A stretch of DNA of 64,000 bases from Cinnamomum chago (lineage: Eukaryota > Streptophyta > Magnoliopsida > Laurales > Lauraceae), in the NCBI GenBank assembly GCA_038049695.1, contig CP142452.1, forward strand, positions 52,038,501 through 52,102,500. The letters are read 5' to 3'. The notes below the pieces were generated by a model that did not search any database, was not told the origin of the DNA, and was given only the letters and a program-made list of their open reading frames with translations. How positions within the stretch are numbered: the stretch's first letter is position 1; every line of letters begins with the position of its first letter. Position numbers and translations under genes: made by a program. Positions 40,854-53,354 of the stretch are shown one piece after another.

Positions 40854-42224
40854 TGTGAGAACCCGACCCCTAATCTCTTGGATTAGTGTTGTTTTATTTG
40901 TGGATTAGTTCTTTTAGTGGGATTAGTAGTTGTTGGGTTGAGTTTGTGAGCTAGAATGGTTTTTCTTCTAGTTTTGGGCTTTTGAGTGCTTTGGTAGCTT
41001 GTGGGGCCCTTTGGGGGTTCCCTTTTCGGCTTTGCATTTTCTTGTGAGATTTTTCCGATTGGTTTCATATTGTGTTTTTGGCCCGTTGCATTCATCTTGA
41101 GGAATCCTACAACTTTCATGTTGATCTCGTATCCATTTGAGAACCCGAAACCCGATTTCTTGGCCTTGAGGGCAAAACAGTCATTGCACACCAAATCTGT
41201 ACCCAAAACTTGATATTCTCGAAATTCGTGAAACATACACTTTTTGGAAACTAGATATTTCGACGATCATTTCTTCCTTCTTCGTCGAATCCATCTGAGG
41301 TCCCGAATTAGATGATTTCAGCCACCCAAGTTCTTTAAGTTGTGGGACCCATTCTCACTTGCTTATAAAAGGAGACCCTTCCCCTTCCTCTTCCATTTTT
41401 CATTGTTCCAGCACAACCCTTTTGAGTCTAGGGTTTTCTTGCTTTCTCCTCTTCTTCTTGCTTCTCCATCTTCAAGCCACACCTAGAGGTCATCAATCAA
41501 GCAATAGAGATCATCATCTCCTTCCTCATCTTACAAGCTTTCCATTGGTATCATTTGTGAAGAGAACCCTCCATCACAAGGCTTCCCTTGAGCTCACCTT
41601 GTCCATTAGAGGACCTTCCAAGTAAGTGATTCTTCCCATCTTCTAGATTTGTAATCTTCTAGCCTTAGAGAAGCTCCACCTTGATTATTGGAAAGTTTCA
41701 TTGTCATTTCATTGTTTAACCCACTTTTGGGTTGTTTTGGGGGTTTTTGTAGAGATTGTGGATCTTGAGCCTAAGAGGTGATTAGGAGCTTGATTTGCTT
41801 GATTAGAGTCAAAGGCAAGTGGATGAATGGATTGTTTTGATTATTAACATGTTTTGTGAGAAAATCTTGATTCATTAATGGTTTTGGTGATTTTAATAGT
41901 TGTCTTTAATATGATTAATATTGATTTCAAGATGTGCTTATTGATGAGTTATTTCTCCCTTATTAATCTCTTGGAAATGTATGTATCATAGTATCAAGAT
42001 TTCAAATGGTTTCACATGAATGAGTTTTCTCCACTTTTGAGATTTATTGTGAATGGAAAGGATGGAAATGGAGGAACTTGAAATGAGGAGCTCTTTAGCT
42101 CATTTTAATGTCTTGGAAACATGTGTTTAAGTCTCCTTATGTATAATTCTATCTGATTGATTATATGTTGGAAGGAAAGGAAACAAAAAGGAAAAAAATC
42201 AAGTTCCCGGACCTGCACTGCGCC

Positions 42225-42390
42225 CAGGCCCGATCGATCGGACGTTCAAACCGATCGATCGGGCTGACTTTTAACTGTAAGGCTTTTTCAGCCGATCGAT
42301 CGACCGATCGATCGGACCCTGTACATTTCTGGTACAGAAATTTCGACAGATCGATCGGCCCTTTGGACCGATCGATCGGAGGACTCAGTT
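42225..42390 (+). repeat. CGATCGATCG palindromic array in B1
   Basis: Six or so units of CCGATCGATCGG, a perfect palindrome, alternate with unrelated spacers. Offset in the LTR is about 1.37-1.54 kb. Copy B2 has a shorter version at 51597-51682. Confidence 0.85.
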
Positions 42391-43639
42391 TGAGTCCAGT
42401 GAAATTTGATATTGTGTTTTTTTGGAAACCTTTGGGCCTTCTATGAGTCCTAGGGGTATATACCTTAGTGTTAAGACCAATTGTACCCTAATCTAAGGTC
42501 TCTAAGACTAGAGAACTAAAAGAAAAGAATGGTGTTGATTAGACACTAATTCTTGGTTTCAGGTGGGACCCTGGCTACCCTTTTTGGACTGTTTGGACCA
42601 TGTGTGAGAATGTCTTGAGCCGACGCGCCTCACGGTTGGTTCGGTGGCATCGAAGTCCAATTCATTTCAATCTTGAACGGGATGGAACGACGCGATATCT
42701 TCTTTATATCTAAACACAAGTCTTTCCCTTGGTTATCGCGAATTCCATTCCTTTCGGTGACTGAATAGGTTGCTCGATGTTTCCGGATTAATGTCATGCC
42801 TAGGATGGACCGTTGATAATCTTGATTCTTGCTATTGTAACATCTAGAACTACCCATAAGCTCAAGTTAAGATTTTAAAATAGTAAAAGTGCATAAGGAG
42901 CCCGGAATGTCTTTAAACTCAAGGAGTACCAAGTAATTGTTAGAATCGACATACGGGACCCCTATTCACTTAAATAGATCTTGAAATCGATATTTTTACC
43001 CGAGATTGTTATAGTTCATTGTTTCACCTCTTTTCCCGAGATTTGCATTACATGACTTGTTTTCCCGAAAGCATTGAAGTTACTTTAGTAACAGTTATTT
43101 GTCCCGAGATGTATTCCCGATATGAAGTGACAGTGTGCCCTTGAGCACCCCCGGTTTACCCGTTTATTTACTGTACTTGATTTACTTGCATATGTCTCGA
43201 TTGGTTTTGACCTATGAGTCGGCATCACTAAGCTTGGATACCTTGTCGGTTTGATCCACCGACTTGGAAATCCCTCTCCCGTCCCGCTAGCTGCAGTTTG
43301 GATCCCGATACCCGGTTATTGCCGTGGTCCCGTCCCGATACCCGGTTCGCTACCGTGGTCCCGTTCCCGTATATTTATATTGTATATATGATTTGCGTTG
43401 AGTCTCCTCACCTCGTGTGACTGAGACCAACATCCTGTTATACTCTTGTCACTTCGGTGATAGAGGACATAGCTTCTTGTGATTGCCATCTTGCCAGTTC
43501 CCGATTCCTTGGATACCCGACATGTTTTATATTGTTTACTTGCTTTCCGATAAATGATTCGTTTCCTTTATGAAAGTTGTTATTTAAACAAGTGCTAATA
43601 TTCTCCAATGTAAATTCAGTTATTATTATATGGTTTTCT

Positions 43640-44330
43640 GTCCTTTGTACCCGCACATGTTTTAAATGAATGCCGGCTGGGTGAATAACCATGCTTTTAC
43701 ATATGTTTCAAACGATCAATGATTTTGCTAGATTTATATGATTATACATGTTTTAAAAGAACACCCGAATTGTTAAATATCCGTGCTTTGTTGTAAATGA
43801 CATTTGGTTTGTCAGATATCTATGTTTATACCTGTTTTTAAATGAATACCCGAATTGTTAAATATCCCTGCTTTGAGATATGTTTTAAATGAACACTAGT
43901 TTTGACAGATTGCTTTGGTTTCACCGGTTTCAAATGAATATCCGATTTGTTAAATATCCCTGCTTTGAGATATGTTATAAATGAACACTAGTGTTGACAG
44001 ATTTCTTTGGTTACACCGGTTTTAAATGAATACCCGGTTTTGTTAAATATCTGTATTTTCACATATCTTTCAAATGGACTTCGGTTTTGCCTGGCTGTTA
44101 TGGATACCTGATTTGTTGTATACTTGTGTTTTACTTAAGTTTCAGATGAACGTTTGTTTTGTCAAACCACTATATTTATACATGTTTTAGATGAATACCC
44201 GATTGTCAAATATCTATGATTATAGATGATGTAAATGAATACATGTTTTATTAGATGTTCATGTTTTACCCATGCTTGAAATGAATACAGGTTTTCCCCG
44301 AGATTCCCGACTTTGCACCCGTTTAATTAT
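43640..44330 (+). repeat. Tandem ~60-130 bp repeats in family B LTR
   Basis: Diverged copies of TTTTAAATGAATACCCGA followed by TTGTTAAATATC and GCTTTGAGATATGTT recur about nine times. Copy B2 carries the same block at 46560-47030. It is missing from family A and explains most of the extra length of family B. Confidence 0.75.
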
Positions 44331-44937
44331 ATGCAGCATTTGATCGATTAGCATGATTTATCATATGTTTTATTCTTCAGTATATTTGTGATCTTTTCAT
44401 CCACCTGCTAGACCGTCGTGTCTGACCCACTACTTTTGGTACTCAGGTTCAGATTTCTTCGCTCCGAGTTGAGTGCTTTTGTTGGCTGTAGAGCCATGCT
44501 TTGCAGGTTAGTTTGTCGGCTATGTCATGTAGACATTGAGCTTGACATCGGAGCTACGTCACATTTGGGTAGTAGTTTATAGCTTATTGTTGTATGGCTT
44601 TTATTAGCCTTTTCTTGGGATTCTTAATTAATGTACATTGATAATTGTAACTTGAATATATTTGGGAATGTAATATCCTGTTACTGTCAGCTCTGTAATT
44701 TATTGTGTTGGTTACTCCAGTCTGATATGACTCCTGATATAATAGCAATATGCTAAAGGTTGAGTGCGACGCGGAATCCGATGGCCACGGACTTCGGGTC
44801 GCAACGCCACAAATGCTTCCGCAAAATATTCAGAATGTGTTGTCTTCACACACGCGGATCCTGGGAGAAGTAAAATACATTTATGCTTAACCCCATTTCC
44901 CGCCCCCGAGGTTCTGGTTCGGGGGCGTGACATCCTC

Positions 44938-45933
44938 TAAACTGAACCCGAAAGGGAAAAAGTTCAAGAAGAAGCAGGGTAAGGGAAAAGGACAGAAAAA
45001 GGGCAATGCTGGGAAGAAGGACAAAGGTACAGGTGAAAAGCCCAAAGGGAAATGCTTCAAGTGCGGCCTCAAAGGTCACTGGAAGAAAGATTGTCCCAAG
45101 CTCCTAGGCTCAGATAAGAAAGGTATATCTCTTTCCTACTACATTGAAACCTGTCATGTGGTTGATTCTATTGATTCATGGATAGTAGACTCTGGAGCCA
45201 CTAATCATATTTGCAATTCATTGCAGGGGTTTCAGATAATGAAAAAGCTTGAGAAAGGGGAGTTTGACCTTAGAGTTGGAAATGGAGCAAAGATTTGGGT
45301 TGTTGCAGTGGGAGCTGTTACTTTACATTTTCCGCATGATAGGATATTAGTTTTAAATAATGTTATCTATGTTCCGGACATAAGGAAGAATTTAATTTCA
45401 GTTTCCAGACTTATTGAATTTCATTATTCAGTTTCTTTCCATTCTGGTGTTGATGTCAGTAGAAATGGAAATATTATATGTTCCGGTAGAATGCATGACA
45501 ACTTATTTTATATATATCCTATTGCTCCCACACTGCATAATGTACAACTAGAAAGCTCATCTTCCCTTAAGAGGAAGGTTTCTTCGACCAATGACACTTA
45601 TCTTTGGCACTTACGTTTGGGTCATATTAACCTAAAACGAATTCAGAGGTTGGTAGAGGATGGGTTTTTGAGCTCATTAGATCTCGAACCTTTACCTCAG
45701 TGTGAATCTTGTCTCATGGGAAAGATGACCAAAAGGTCATTCTCTGGAAAGGGACTGAGGTCAAAGGAGTTGTTAGAATTGGTTCACACTGATGTGTGTG
45801 GTCCTATGAACAAACTAGCTCGAGGAGGTTATGAGTATTTCATCACCTTCACTGATAATTACTCTAGGTATGGATATGTGTACCTAATGCGACGCAAGTC
45901 TGAAGCGTTTGATAAGTTCAAACAATTCAAGGC
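44938..45933 (+). mobile_element. Copia zinc knuckle, protease and integrase start
   Basis: After a Lys-rich stretch comes a CCHC knuckle, CFKCGLKGHWKKDC (45053-45094), then the aspartic protease motif WIVDSGATNHI (about 45178), the GAG-pre-integrase segment with LWHLRLGHINLKRIQRL, and the start of the integrase core (LVHTDVCGPM, TFTDNYSRYGYVYLM). The block is bounded on both sides by inserted family B LTRs. Knuckle and protease would process and package gag; integrase would join element DNA to the host. It is a fossil part of the element starting at 23124. Confidence 0.92.
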
Positions 45934-47030
45934 TGTCACGCCCCCGAACCGAAACCTCGGGGGCGGGAATGGGGGATTAAGCATAAATGTATTTTACTTC
46001 TCCCAGGATCCGCGTGTGTGAAGACAACACATTCCAACACATTCTGAATATTTTGCGGAAGCATTTGTGGCGTTGCGACCCGAAGTCCGTGGCCATCGGA
46101 TTCCGCGTCGCACTCAACCTTTAGCACATAGCTATTATATCAAGAATCATATTAGACTGGAGTAACCATCACAACAAATTACAGAGCTGACAGTAACAGG
46201 ATATTACATTCCCAAATATGTTCAAGTTACAATTATCAATGTACATTAATTAAGAACCCCCAAGAAAAAGGCTAATAGAAGCCATACAACAATAAGCTAT
46301 AAACTACTACCCAAATGTGACGTAGCTCCGATGTCAAGCTCAATGTCTACATGACATAGCCGACAAACCAACCTGCAAGGCATGGCTCCACAGCCAAAAA
46401 CAACACTCAACTCGGGGCGAAGAAATCTGAACCTGAGTACCAAAAGTAGTGGGTCAGACACGACGGTCTGGCAGGTGGATGAAAAGATAACAAATATACT
46501 GAAGAATTAAAACATAAGATAAATCATGCTATTCGAATCAAATGCTGTATATAATTAGACGGTTGCAAAAATCGGGAATCATGGGGAAAACCTGTATTCA
46601 TTTCAAGCATGGGTAAAACATGAATATCTAATAAAACATGTGTTCATTTACATCATCTATAAACATAGATATTTGACAATCGGGTGTTCGTCTAAACATG
46701 TATACATATAATGGTATGGCAAAACAACGTTCATTTGAAACCTATGTAGAAATGCGGATATTTAACAAACCGGATATCGTTTAAAACAGGTATAAACGTA
46801 GGGATCTGGCAAACAAGTGTCATTTGAAACATATTTCAAAGCATGGATATTTAACGAATCGGGTAATCATTTAAAACAGGTATAAACATAGATATCTGAC
46901 AAACCAAATGTCCTTTAAAACAAGCTCGGATATTTAACAATTCGGGTATTCCTTTAAAACATGTGTAATCATATAAATCTAGCAAAATCATCAATCGTGT
47001 GAAACTTATGTAAAAGCATGGGTATTCGCC

Positions 47031-50000
47031 TGTCGCGACTCCGGACCGAGAGATCCAGGATCGGGACTAATATTGATGTTAGGATGATCCACAACTGCTT
47101 AATAATACCATATGATTTATTTAATTTCCCACAGGTGTCCGCGGTGAGGATGTCATAACCATAATTGAATATTTCTGTCAAATGCGGAAGCATGTAGCAA
47201 ATCAAATAGTCAAACCATCCTTGGTCATAAAAACAATAACACCAGACTAAAATACTGTATCAGAATGAGCAATGATTTATAGCATGTTTCCCAAAGGTTG
47301 TTAAAGTTAGACAAAATATCATTTAATTACATTCCCAAAAATAGAGGCCAACAAAGGCCAATGTACACAAAACAACAACCCAAAAGAATGGTTAAATAGT
47401 TCCCCTCAAAATGTTACGCTTCTCAAAGCAATCTGATGTCTACATGACATCGTCAGCACGCCACTCGACTAGAGGTTGCGGCGCGCCTACCGCCTCCTCC
47501 GGCTCCTCCTCAAGGAAGCCGACAACGGGACCTGAGTACCAAAGCAAAGGGTCAGACACGACGGTCTGGCAAGAGAAAGCAATGATACAACAATATCTAA
47601 TACAAGAAAATCTCTGGTAAAGCGTATAAATCTGAGTTAAGCAAGAACTCTCATAAAATAGATAAATCATTTGTGATGAACAAGTAAACAATATAAAACA
47701 TATCAGGTATCCAAGGATTCGGGAACTAACAAGGTGGCAATCACATAAAGCTAAGTCCTCTGTCACTAAAGTGATAACAGTATCACGGGACGTTGATCTC
47801 TGTCACACAAGGTGAGGAGAAACAACGTATACATATATACAATATAATTATACGGGAACGGGACCACGGTAGCGAACCGGGTATCGGGACGGGACCACGG
47901 TATTAGACCGGGTATCGGGATCCAAACTGCAGCTGGCGGGACGGGAGAGGGATTTCCAAGTCAGTGGATCAGACCGACAAGGTATCCAAGCTTAGTGATG
48001 CCGACACATAGGATAAAACCAATCGAGGCATATCAAGTATTCAAGTACAGTAAATAAATGGTAAAACGGGGGTGCTCAAGGGCACACTGTCTTTCCATAT
48101 CGGGCAATACATTTCGGGGCAATTCACTGTTACTATTGTAGCTCCAAAGCTTTCGAGAGAACAAGTCATGCGATGAAATTCCTGGGAATGAGGTGAAACA
48201 ATACACTATAATGAAATTCAGGTAAAATATCAATTTAGAAATCCAATTAAGTGAATAGGGGTCCCGTATGTCTATTATAGCCCTTACTTGGTACTCTTTG
48301 AGTTTTGAGACATTCCGGGCTCCTTATGCACTCCTACGATTTTTCCAAAATTTCGAATGACATATTTGTGATATGGTTTCTTTCTCGAATGGCCTCATAC
48401 AATGCCTAGTGAATCTCCTTTGATCGACAAAGCTCAACGCTCGAACGAACCGGAGAGTTCGTTCGAGCGGGGAGCTTTTCGAAATCTGGAGAATTTCGGT
48501 TACCTTGCGGTTAGCTGGCGGTTAGCCGCCGATGCATTCGGCGGTTAGCCGCTGGGTAACCGTGGAGCTGACCGAATTTCAGGTGAGAATTCTGATGCTC
48601 TCGGGAAAAGGAACCGTGATTGTGCGGTTGTCTGGCGGTTAGCCGCCGATGGGTTCGGCGGTTAGCCGCTGGCTAACCGTGAGGCTGACCGCGTTTTCAG
48701 GTGGAAAATGATGCTCTCTGGAAAAGTCACCGCTAGCTGGCGGTTAGCCGCCGATGCATTCGGCGGTTAGCCGCTGGCTAACCGTGAGCTGACCGCCAGT
48801 TATGAAAATGCTCACTGAGTTCAGTTTTGAGTCCTTTTCCTCCTCAAAACCATCTTCCTCACATCCACAAAGTCCTTACAATAACATTGAGCTAATAGTT
48901 CCTCCAATGCATCTCCTTATACTTCTCCAAATCCTCATTAAGAGTTCTCTCCATCACTTCTTCCATGTCAAGTCCAATGCAAATAAAAGAGAAGTAAACC
49001 ATTTCACAAACATTCATCTAAGCTATCACAAGAACAATAAATGCTCTACCAACATGTTTATAAAACATTGAATGAAACTATCAAGATACATTATGAGCAT
49101 TTATTTCAAACAAACCTCATTAAATGAAAGTATGGAAAATCCATAAATACTTCACCAACCCATTTCAAACTTAAAAACATCCAAACATTCACTTGCCTCT
49201 AGTCCAAGCTAGTTGAAATCAAGCCTTTTATCACCTCTATTGCTCAAAGCCAAGCTACAAATCAAAAATCCCAAAACAACCCTAAAATGGGTTACACAAG
49301 GAATGACAATGAACAAACCAACAATAATGCAAATGTAGCTTCTCAAAGGCTAGAGGAACACTAATCTAGGAGATGGGAATGATCACTTACCTTGAAGGTC
49401 CTCTAATGGCAATAGCAAACTCAATGAAGGTCTTGGAATGGAGGGTTCTCTTCACAAATGGTACCAATGGAAAGCTTGAGAGATGAGGGAGTGATTGGTG
49501 ACTTCCATTGCTTGGTTGATGAGCTCTAGGTATGGCTTGGAGATGAAGAAGTAAGAAGAAGAAAAGAAGAGTCACAAGAAACCCTAGGTTCAGTTGTGCT
49601 GGAGCAATGGAGAGTGAATGAGAAGGAAAAGATGGGTTCTCTTTTGTTAACAAAGGGAGCTTGGGTCCCACAACTTAAGGAACTATATTAGCTGAAATCA
49701 TCTACTTCGGGACCTCGGATGGGTTCGACGAAGAAGGAAGAAATGATCGTCGAAATATCTAGTTTCCAAAAAGCACATGTTTCGCGGGTTTCAGGGATAT
49801 CGAGTTTTGGGTACAGACTTGGTGTGCAATGACTGTTTTGCCCTTTAGGCTATGAAAATCGGGTTTCGGGATCTCGAATGAATACGGGATTAACATGAAA
49901 GTTGTTGAGGTCTACAAGATGCATGCAACGGGCCAAAAACATAATCCACAATAAATCGGGAAATTCCTCGAGAAAATACAAAGCCGAAAAGGGAACCCCC

Positions 50001-50165
50001 AAAGGGCCCCACAAGCTACCAAAGCAAATCAAGACAATCGAATTAGCCCGAAACCATAATCAAAGCTAATCCAAACCCAACTTAACCAGAAATCACTAAT
50101 CAAGCTTAGCACTAACACACAACTTAATTAGCACTAATCGGGTTCACTCGGGTCGGGGTCTTACA
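47031..50165 (-). mobile_element. Solo LTR, family A (copy A3)
   Basis: On the minus strand it starts TGTAAGACCCCGACCCGAGT (50165) and ends GAGTCGCGACA (47031), 3135 bp. The TSD TCGCC is at 47026-47030 and 50166-50170, inside B2. U3 inverted repeat 49724-49754; donor-like AGAG|GCAAGTGAATG at 49197|49196; acceptor-like TACTCAG|G at 47532|47531. The minus-strand frame after the acceptor is acidic and ends VEWRADDVM at 47440. Another small frame spans 49387-49671. It is the clearest family A copy in the window. Confidence 0.9.
48437..48805 (-). repeat. Palindromic short-repeat array in A3
   Basis: A CGTTCGAGCG pair is followed by six or more GGCGGTTAGCCGCC / GCGGTTAGCCGCTGG units. Offset from the LTR 5' end is about 1.36-1.73 kb. 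Confidence 0.78.
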
Positions 50166-51596
50166 TCGCCCAACCGGCATTCATTTAAAACATGTGCGGG
50201 TACAAAGAACAGAAGGCAATATAATAATAACTGAATTTACATTGGAGAATATTAACACTTGTTTAAATAACAACTTTCATAAAGGAAACAAATCATTTAT
50301 CGGAAAGCAAGTAAGCAATATAAAACATGTCGGGTATCCAAGGAATCGGGAACTGGCAAGATGGCAATCACAAGAAGCTAAGTCCTCTATCACCGAAGTG
50401 ACAAGAGTATAACGGGGCGTTGGCCTCAGTCACACAAGGTGAGGAGACTCAACGTAAATCATATATACAATATAAATATACGGGAACGGGACCACGGTAG
50501 TGAACCGAGTATCGGGACGGGACCACGGCAATAATCGGGTATCGGGATCCAAACTGCAGCTGGCGGGACGGGAGAGGGATTTCCAAGTCGGTGGATCAAA
50601 CCGACAAGGTATCCAAGCTTAGTGATGCCGACTCATAGGTCAAAACCAATCGAGACATATGCAAGTAAATCAAGTACAGTAAATAAACGGGTAAAACGGG
50701 CGTGCTCAAGGGCACACTGTCACTTCATATCGGGCAATACATTCGGGACAAATAACTGTTACTAGTGTAACTTCAATGCTTTCGGGGAAACAAGTAAATC
50801 AAGTACAATAAATAAACGGGTAAAACGGAGTGCTCAAGGGCACACTATCATATCATGTGATGCAATGCACTTCGGGACAAATGACTGTTACTAGAGTAAC
50901 TCCAATGCTTTCGGGAAAACAAGTCATGTAATGCAAATCTCGGGAAAAGAGGTGAAACAATGAACTATAACAATTTCGGGTAAAAATATCGGTTTCAAGA
51001 TCTATTTAAGTGAATAGGGGTCCCGTATGTCGATTATAACAATTACTTGGTACTCCTTGAGTTTGAAGACATTCCGGGCTCCTTATGCACTTTTACTACT
51101 TTCAAAACTTAAAATGAGCTTATGGGTAGTACTAGATGTTACAATAGCAAGAATCAAGATTATAAACGGTCCATCCTAGGCATGACATTAATCCAGAAAC
51201 ATCGAGCAACTTACTCAGTCATCGAAAGGAATAGAATTAGTGATAACCAAGGAAATAGACTTGTGTTTAGATATAAAGAAGATATCGCGTCGTTCCATCC
51301 CGTTCAAGATTGAAATGGATCAACTCCGATGCCACCGAACCAACCGTGAGGCGTGTCGGCTCAAGACATTCTCACACATGGTCCAAACAGTCCAAAGAGG
51401 GTAGCCAGGGTCCCACCTAAAACCAAGAATTAATATCTAGATCATCACCATTCTTTCCTTTTAGTTCCCTAGTCTTAGAGACCTTAGATTAGGGTATAAT
51501 TGGTCTTAACACTAAGGTATATACCCCTAGGACTCATAGAAAGCCCAAAGGTTTCAAAAAAAAATAACAATATCAAATTTCTCTGGACTCAAACTG

Positions 51597-51682
51597 AGTC
51601 CGATCGATCGGCTCAAAAAGCCTTACAGTTAAAGACAGGCCGATCGATCGGCCTATAGGTCCGATCGATCGGACCTGGGCGA
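51597..51682 (-). repeat. CGATCGATCG palindromic array in B2
   Basis: Three CCGATCGATCGG-type units remain, against about six in B1. Confidence 0.8.
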
Positions 51683-53085
51683 GCAGCAGGTCCGGGACAC
51701 TGATTTTTCCTTCCTTTTTCCTTTCCTTTCCAACACTTAAACCGCTAGCATTTCTCTTCCATAATCACTTCAAATCCTCATTAGAACTCCAAGGAACAAT
51801 TAAATTCAAACACCTCTTTAAATGAGTATCATTTCAAGTCAATGTAACTTATAACATAACCATGAATAGCCAATCCAACCTCATTCCTTATAAAACCATA
51901 TGAACAAACTTGACCAAATAAATGCATACATTCCCAAGAGTTCCAAGAGATTTAACAAGAGAGAAAAACCCATTTATATGCATTTCGAAATCAATAGAAA
52001 TGTGACAAGAAGCATATGTGCAAACATGCATCCAATGATCAAGAACAAGTAATAAAACTTAGGATTTTTTTCATAAAACTTAATAACATTCAAACCATCC
52101 ATTCATCCACTTGCCTTTGACTCTAATCAAGCAAATCAAACTCCTAATCACCTCTCAAGCTCAAGATCCACAATCTCTACAAAAACCCCCAAAACAAACC
52201 CTAAAATGGGTTAAACAATGAAATGACAAGGAAACCATTCAATAATCAAGGTGGAGCTTCTCTAAGGCTAGAAGATTACAAATCTAGAAGATGAAGAAGA
52301 ACACTTCCTTGGATGACCCTCAAATGAGAAGAACAAGCTCAAGGGAGGTCTCTAGGTTGGGAGATTTCTCCAAAAAATGGTATCAATAGGGAGCCATGGT
52401 GAAGAGGAAGAAGAAGATGGTCTCCATTTCTTGATTGATGAACTCTTGGTGTGGCTTGGAGATGAAGAAGCAAGCAAGAAGAAGAAGTTGTAAGAAAATC
52501 CCTAGGCTCAATAGTTGTGCTGGAACAATGGAGAATGGGATGCAATGAAGGGGATGGGTTCCTCTTATAAGCAAGTGAGGTTTGTGTCCCATAACTTAAA
52601 GAACTTGGGTGGCAGAAATCATCTCTTTCGGGACCTCGGATGAATTCGACGAAGAAGGAAGAAATGATCGTCGAAATTTCTAGTTTCCAAAAAGTATATG
52701 TTTCACGAATTTCGAGAATATCGAGTTTTGGGTACAGATTTGGTGTGCAATGACTGTTTTGCCCTCAAGGCCAAGAAATCGGGTTTTGGGTTCTCAAATG
52801 GATACGGGATCAACATGAAAGTTGTAGGATTCCTCAAGATGAATGCAACGGGCCAAAAACACAATACGAAACAAATCGGAAAAATCCCACAAGTAAAAGC
52901 AAAGCCGAAAAGGGAACCCCCAAAGGGCCCCACTAGCTACTAAAGCACTCAAAAGCCCAAAACTAGAAGAAAAACCATTCTAGCTCACAAACACAACCCA
53001 ACAACTACTAATCCCACTAAAAGAACTAATCCACAAATAAAACAACATTAATCCAAGAGATTAGGGGTCGGGTTCTCACAAAGGC

Positions 53086-53349
53086 TGAGGCGGAGTTACA
53101 ACTAGGGAAACATATCAAAGCTCTTCGATCTGATCGAGGTGGCGAGTACCTCCTGGGTGAGTTCAAGGAGTACCTCACACAACATGGGATTGTGTCTCAG
53201 TTGTCTGCACCGGGTACACCCCGGCAAAATGGTGTAGCAGAAAGAAGAAACCGTTCCCTTCTTGATATGATAAGGTCCATGATGAGTCATGCAACCCTAC
53301 CCATATCTTTTTGGGGATATGCCCTAGAAGCAGCAGCATACATTTTGAA
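53086..53349 (+). mobile_element. Copia integrase, middle part
   Basis: Recognised by [32 protein letters not shown] and the following MSHATLPISFWGYALE segment, which hold two of the acidic catalytic residues of the integrase core. The block starts at the right TSD of B2 and is cut by the SIRE-like element at 53355. It continues at 61919. Confidence 0.9.
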
Positions 53350-53354
53350 TCTGG

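Larger units (their letters stand above)
40854..44932 (+). mobile_element. Solo LTR, family B (copy B1)
   Basis: Starts TGTGAGAACCCGACCCC and ends TCGGGGGCGTGACA, 4079 bp. The TSD TCCTC is at 40849-40853 and 44933-44937, inside copia gag. Family B shares with family A the GGGCCCTTTGGGGGTTCC block, the U3 inverted repeat (41259-41289) and much of the 3' half, so the two are related. TATA (TTATAAAAGG) is at 41363. Donor-like TCAAAG|GCAAGTGG is at 41814|41815 and acceptor-like TACTCAG|G at 44446|44447. A small frame at 41359-41625 is shared with other copies. No internal region is present. Confidence 0.9.
45934..53080 (-). mobile_element. Solo LTR, family B (copy B2), carrying copy A3
   Basis: On the minus strand it starts TGTGAGAACCCGACCCC (53080) and ends GGGGGCGTGACA (45934). 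The TSD AAGGC is at 45929-45933 and 53081-53085, inside the copia integrase. Without copy A3 it is about 4.0 kb, close to B1. U3 inverted repeat 52645-52675, TATA-like CTTATAAG near 52568, donor-like TCAAAG|GCAAGTGG at 52115|52114, array 51597-51682, and acceptor-like TACTCAG|G at 46433|46432 all match B1. No internal region is present. Confidence 0.9.

Noticed and set aside
42165-42446. 93-codon Arg/Ser-rich frame
   Set aside because: Encodes only the CGATCGATCG palindromes; composition artefact.
44846-45079. Minus-strand frames over the copia zinc-knuckle region
   Set aside because: Shadows of the Lys-rich plus-strand coding sequence.
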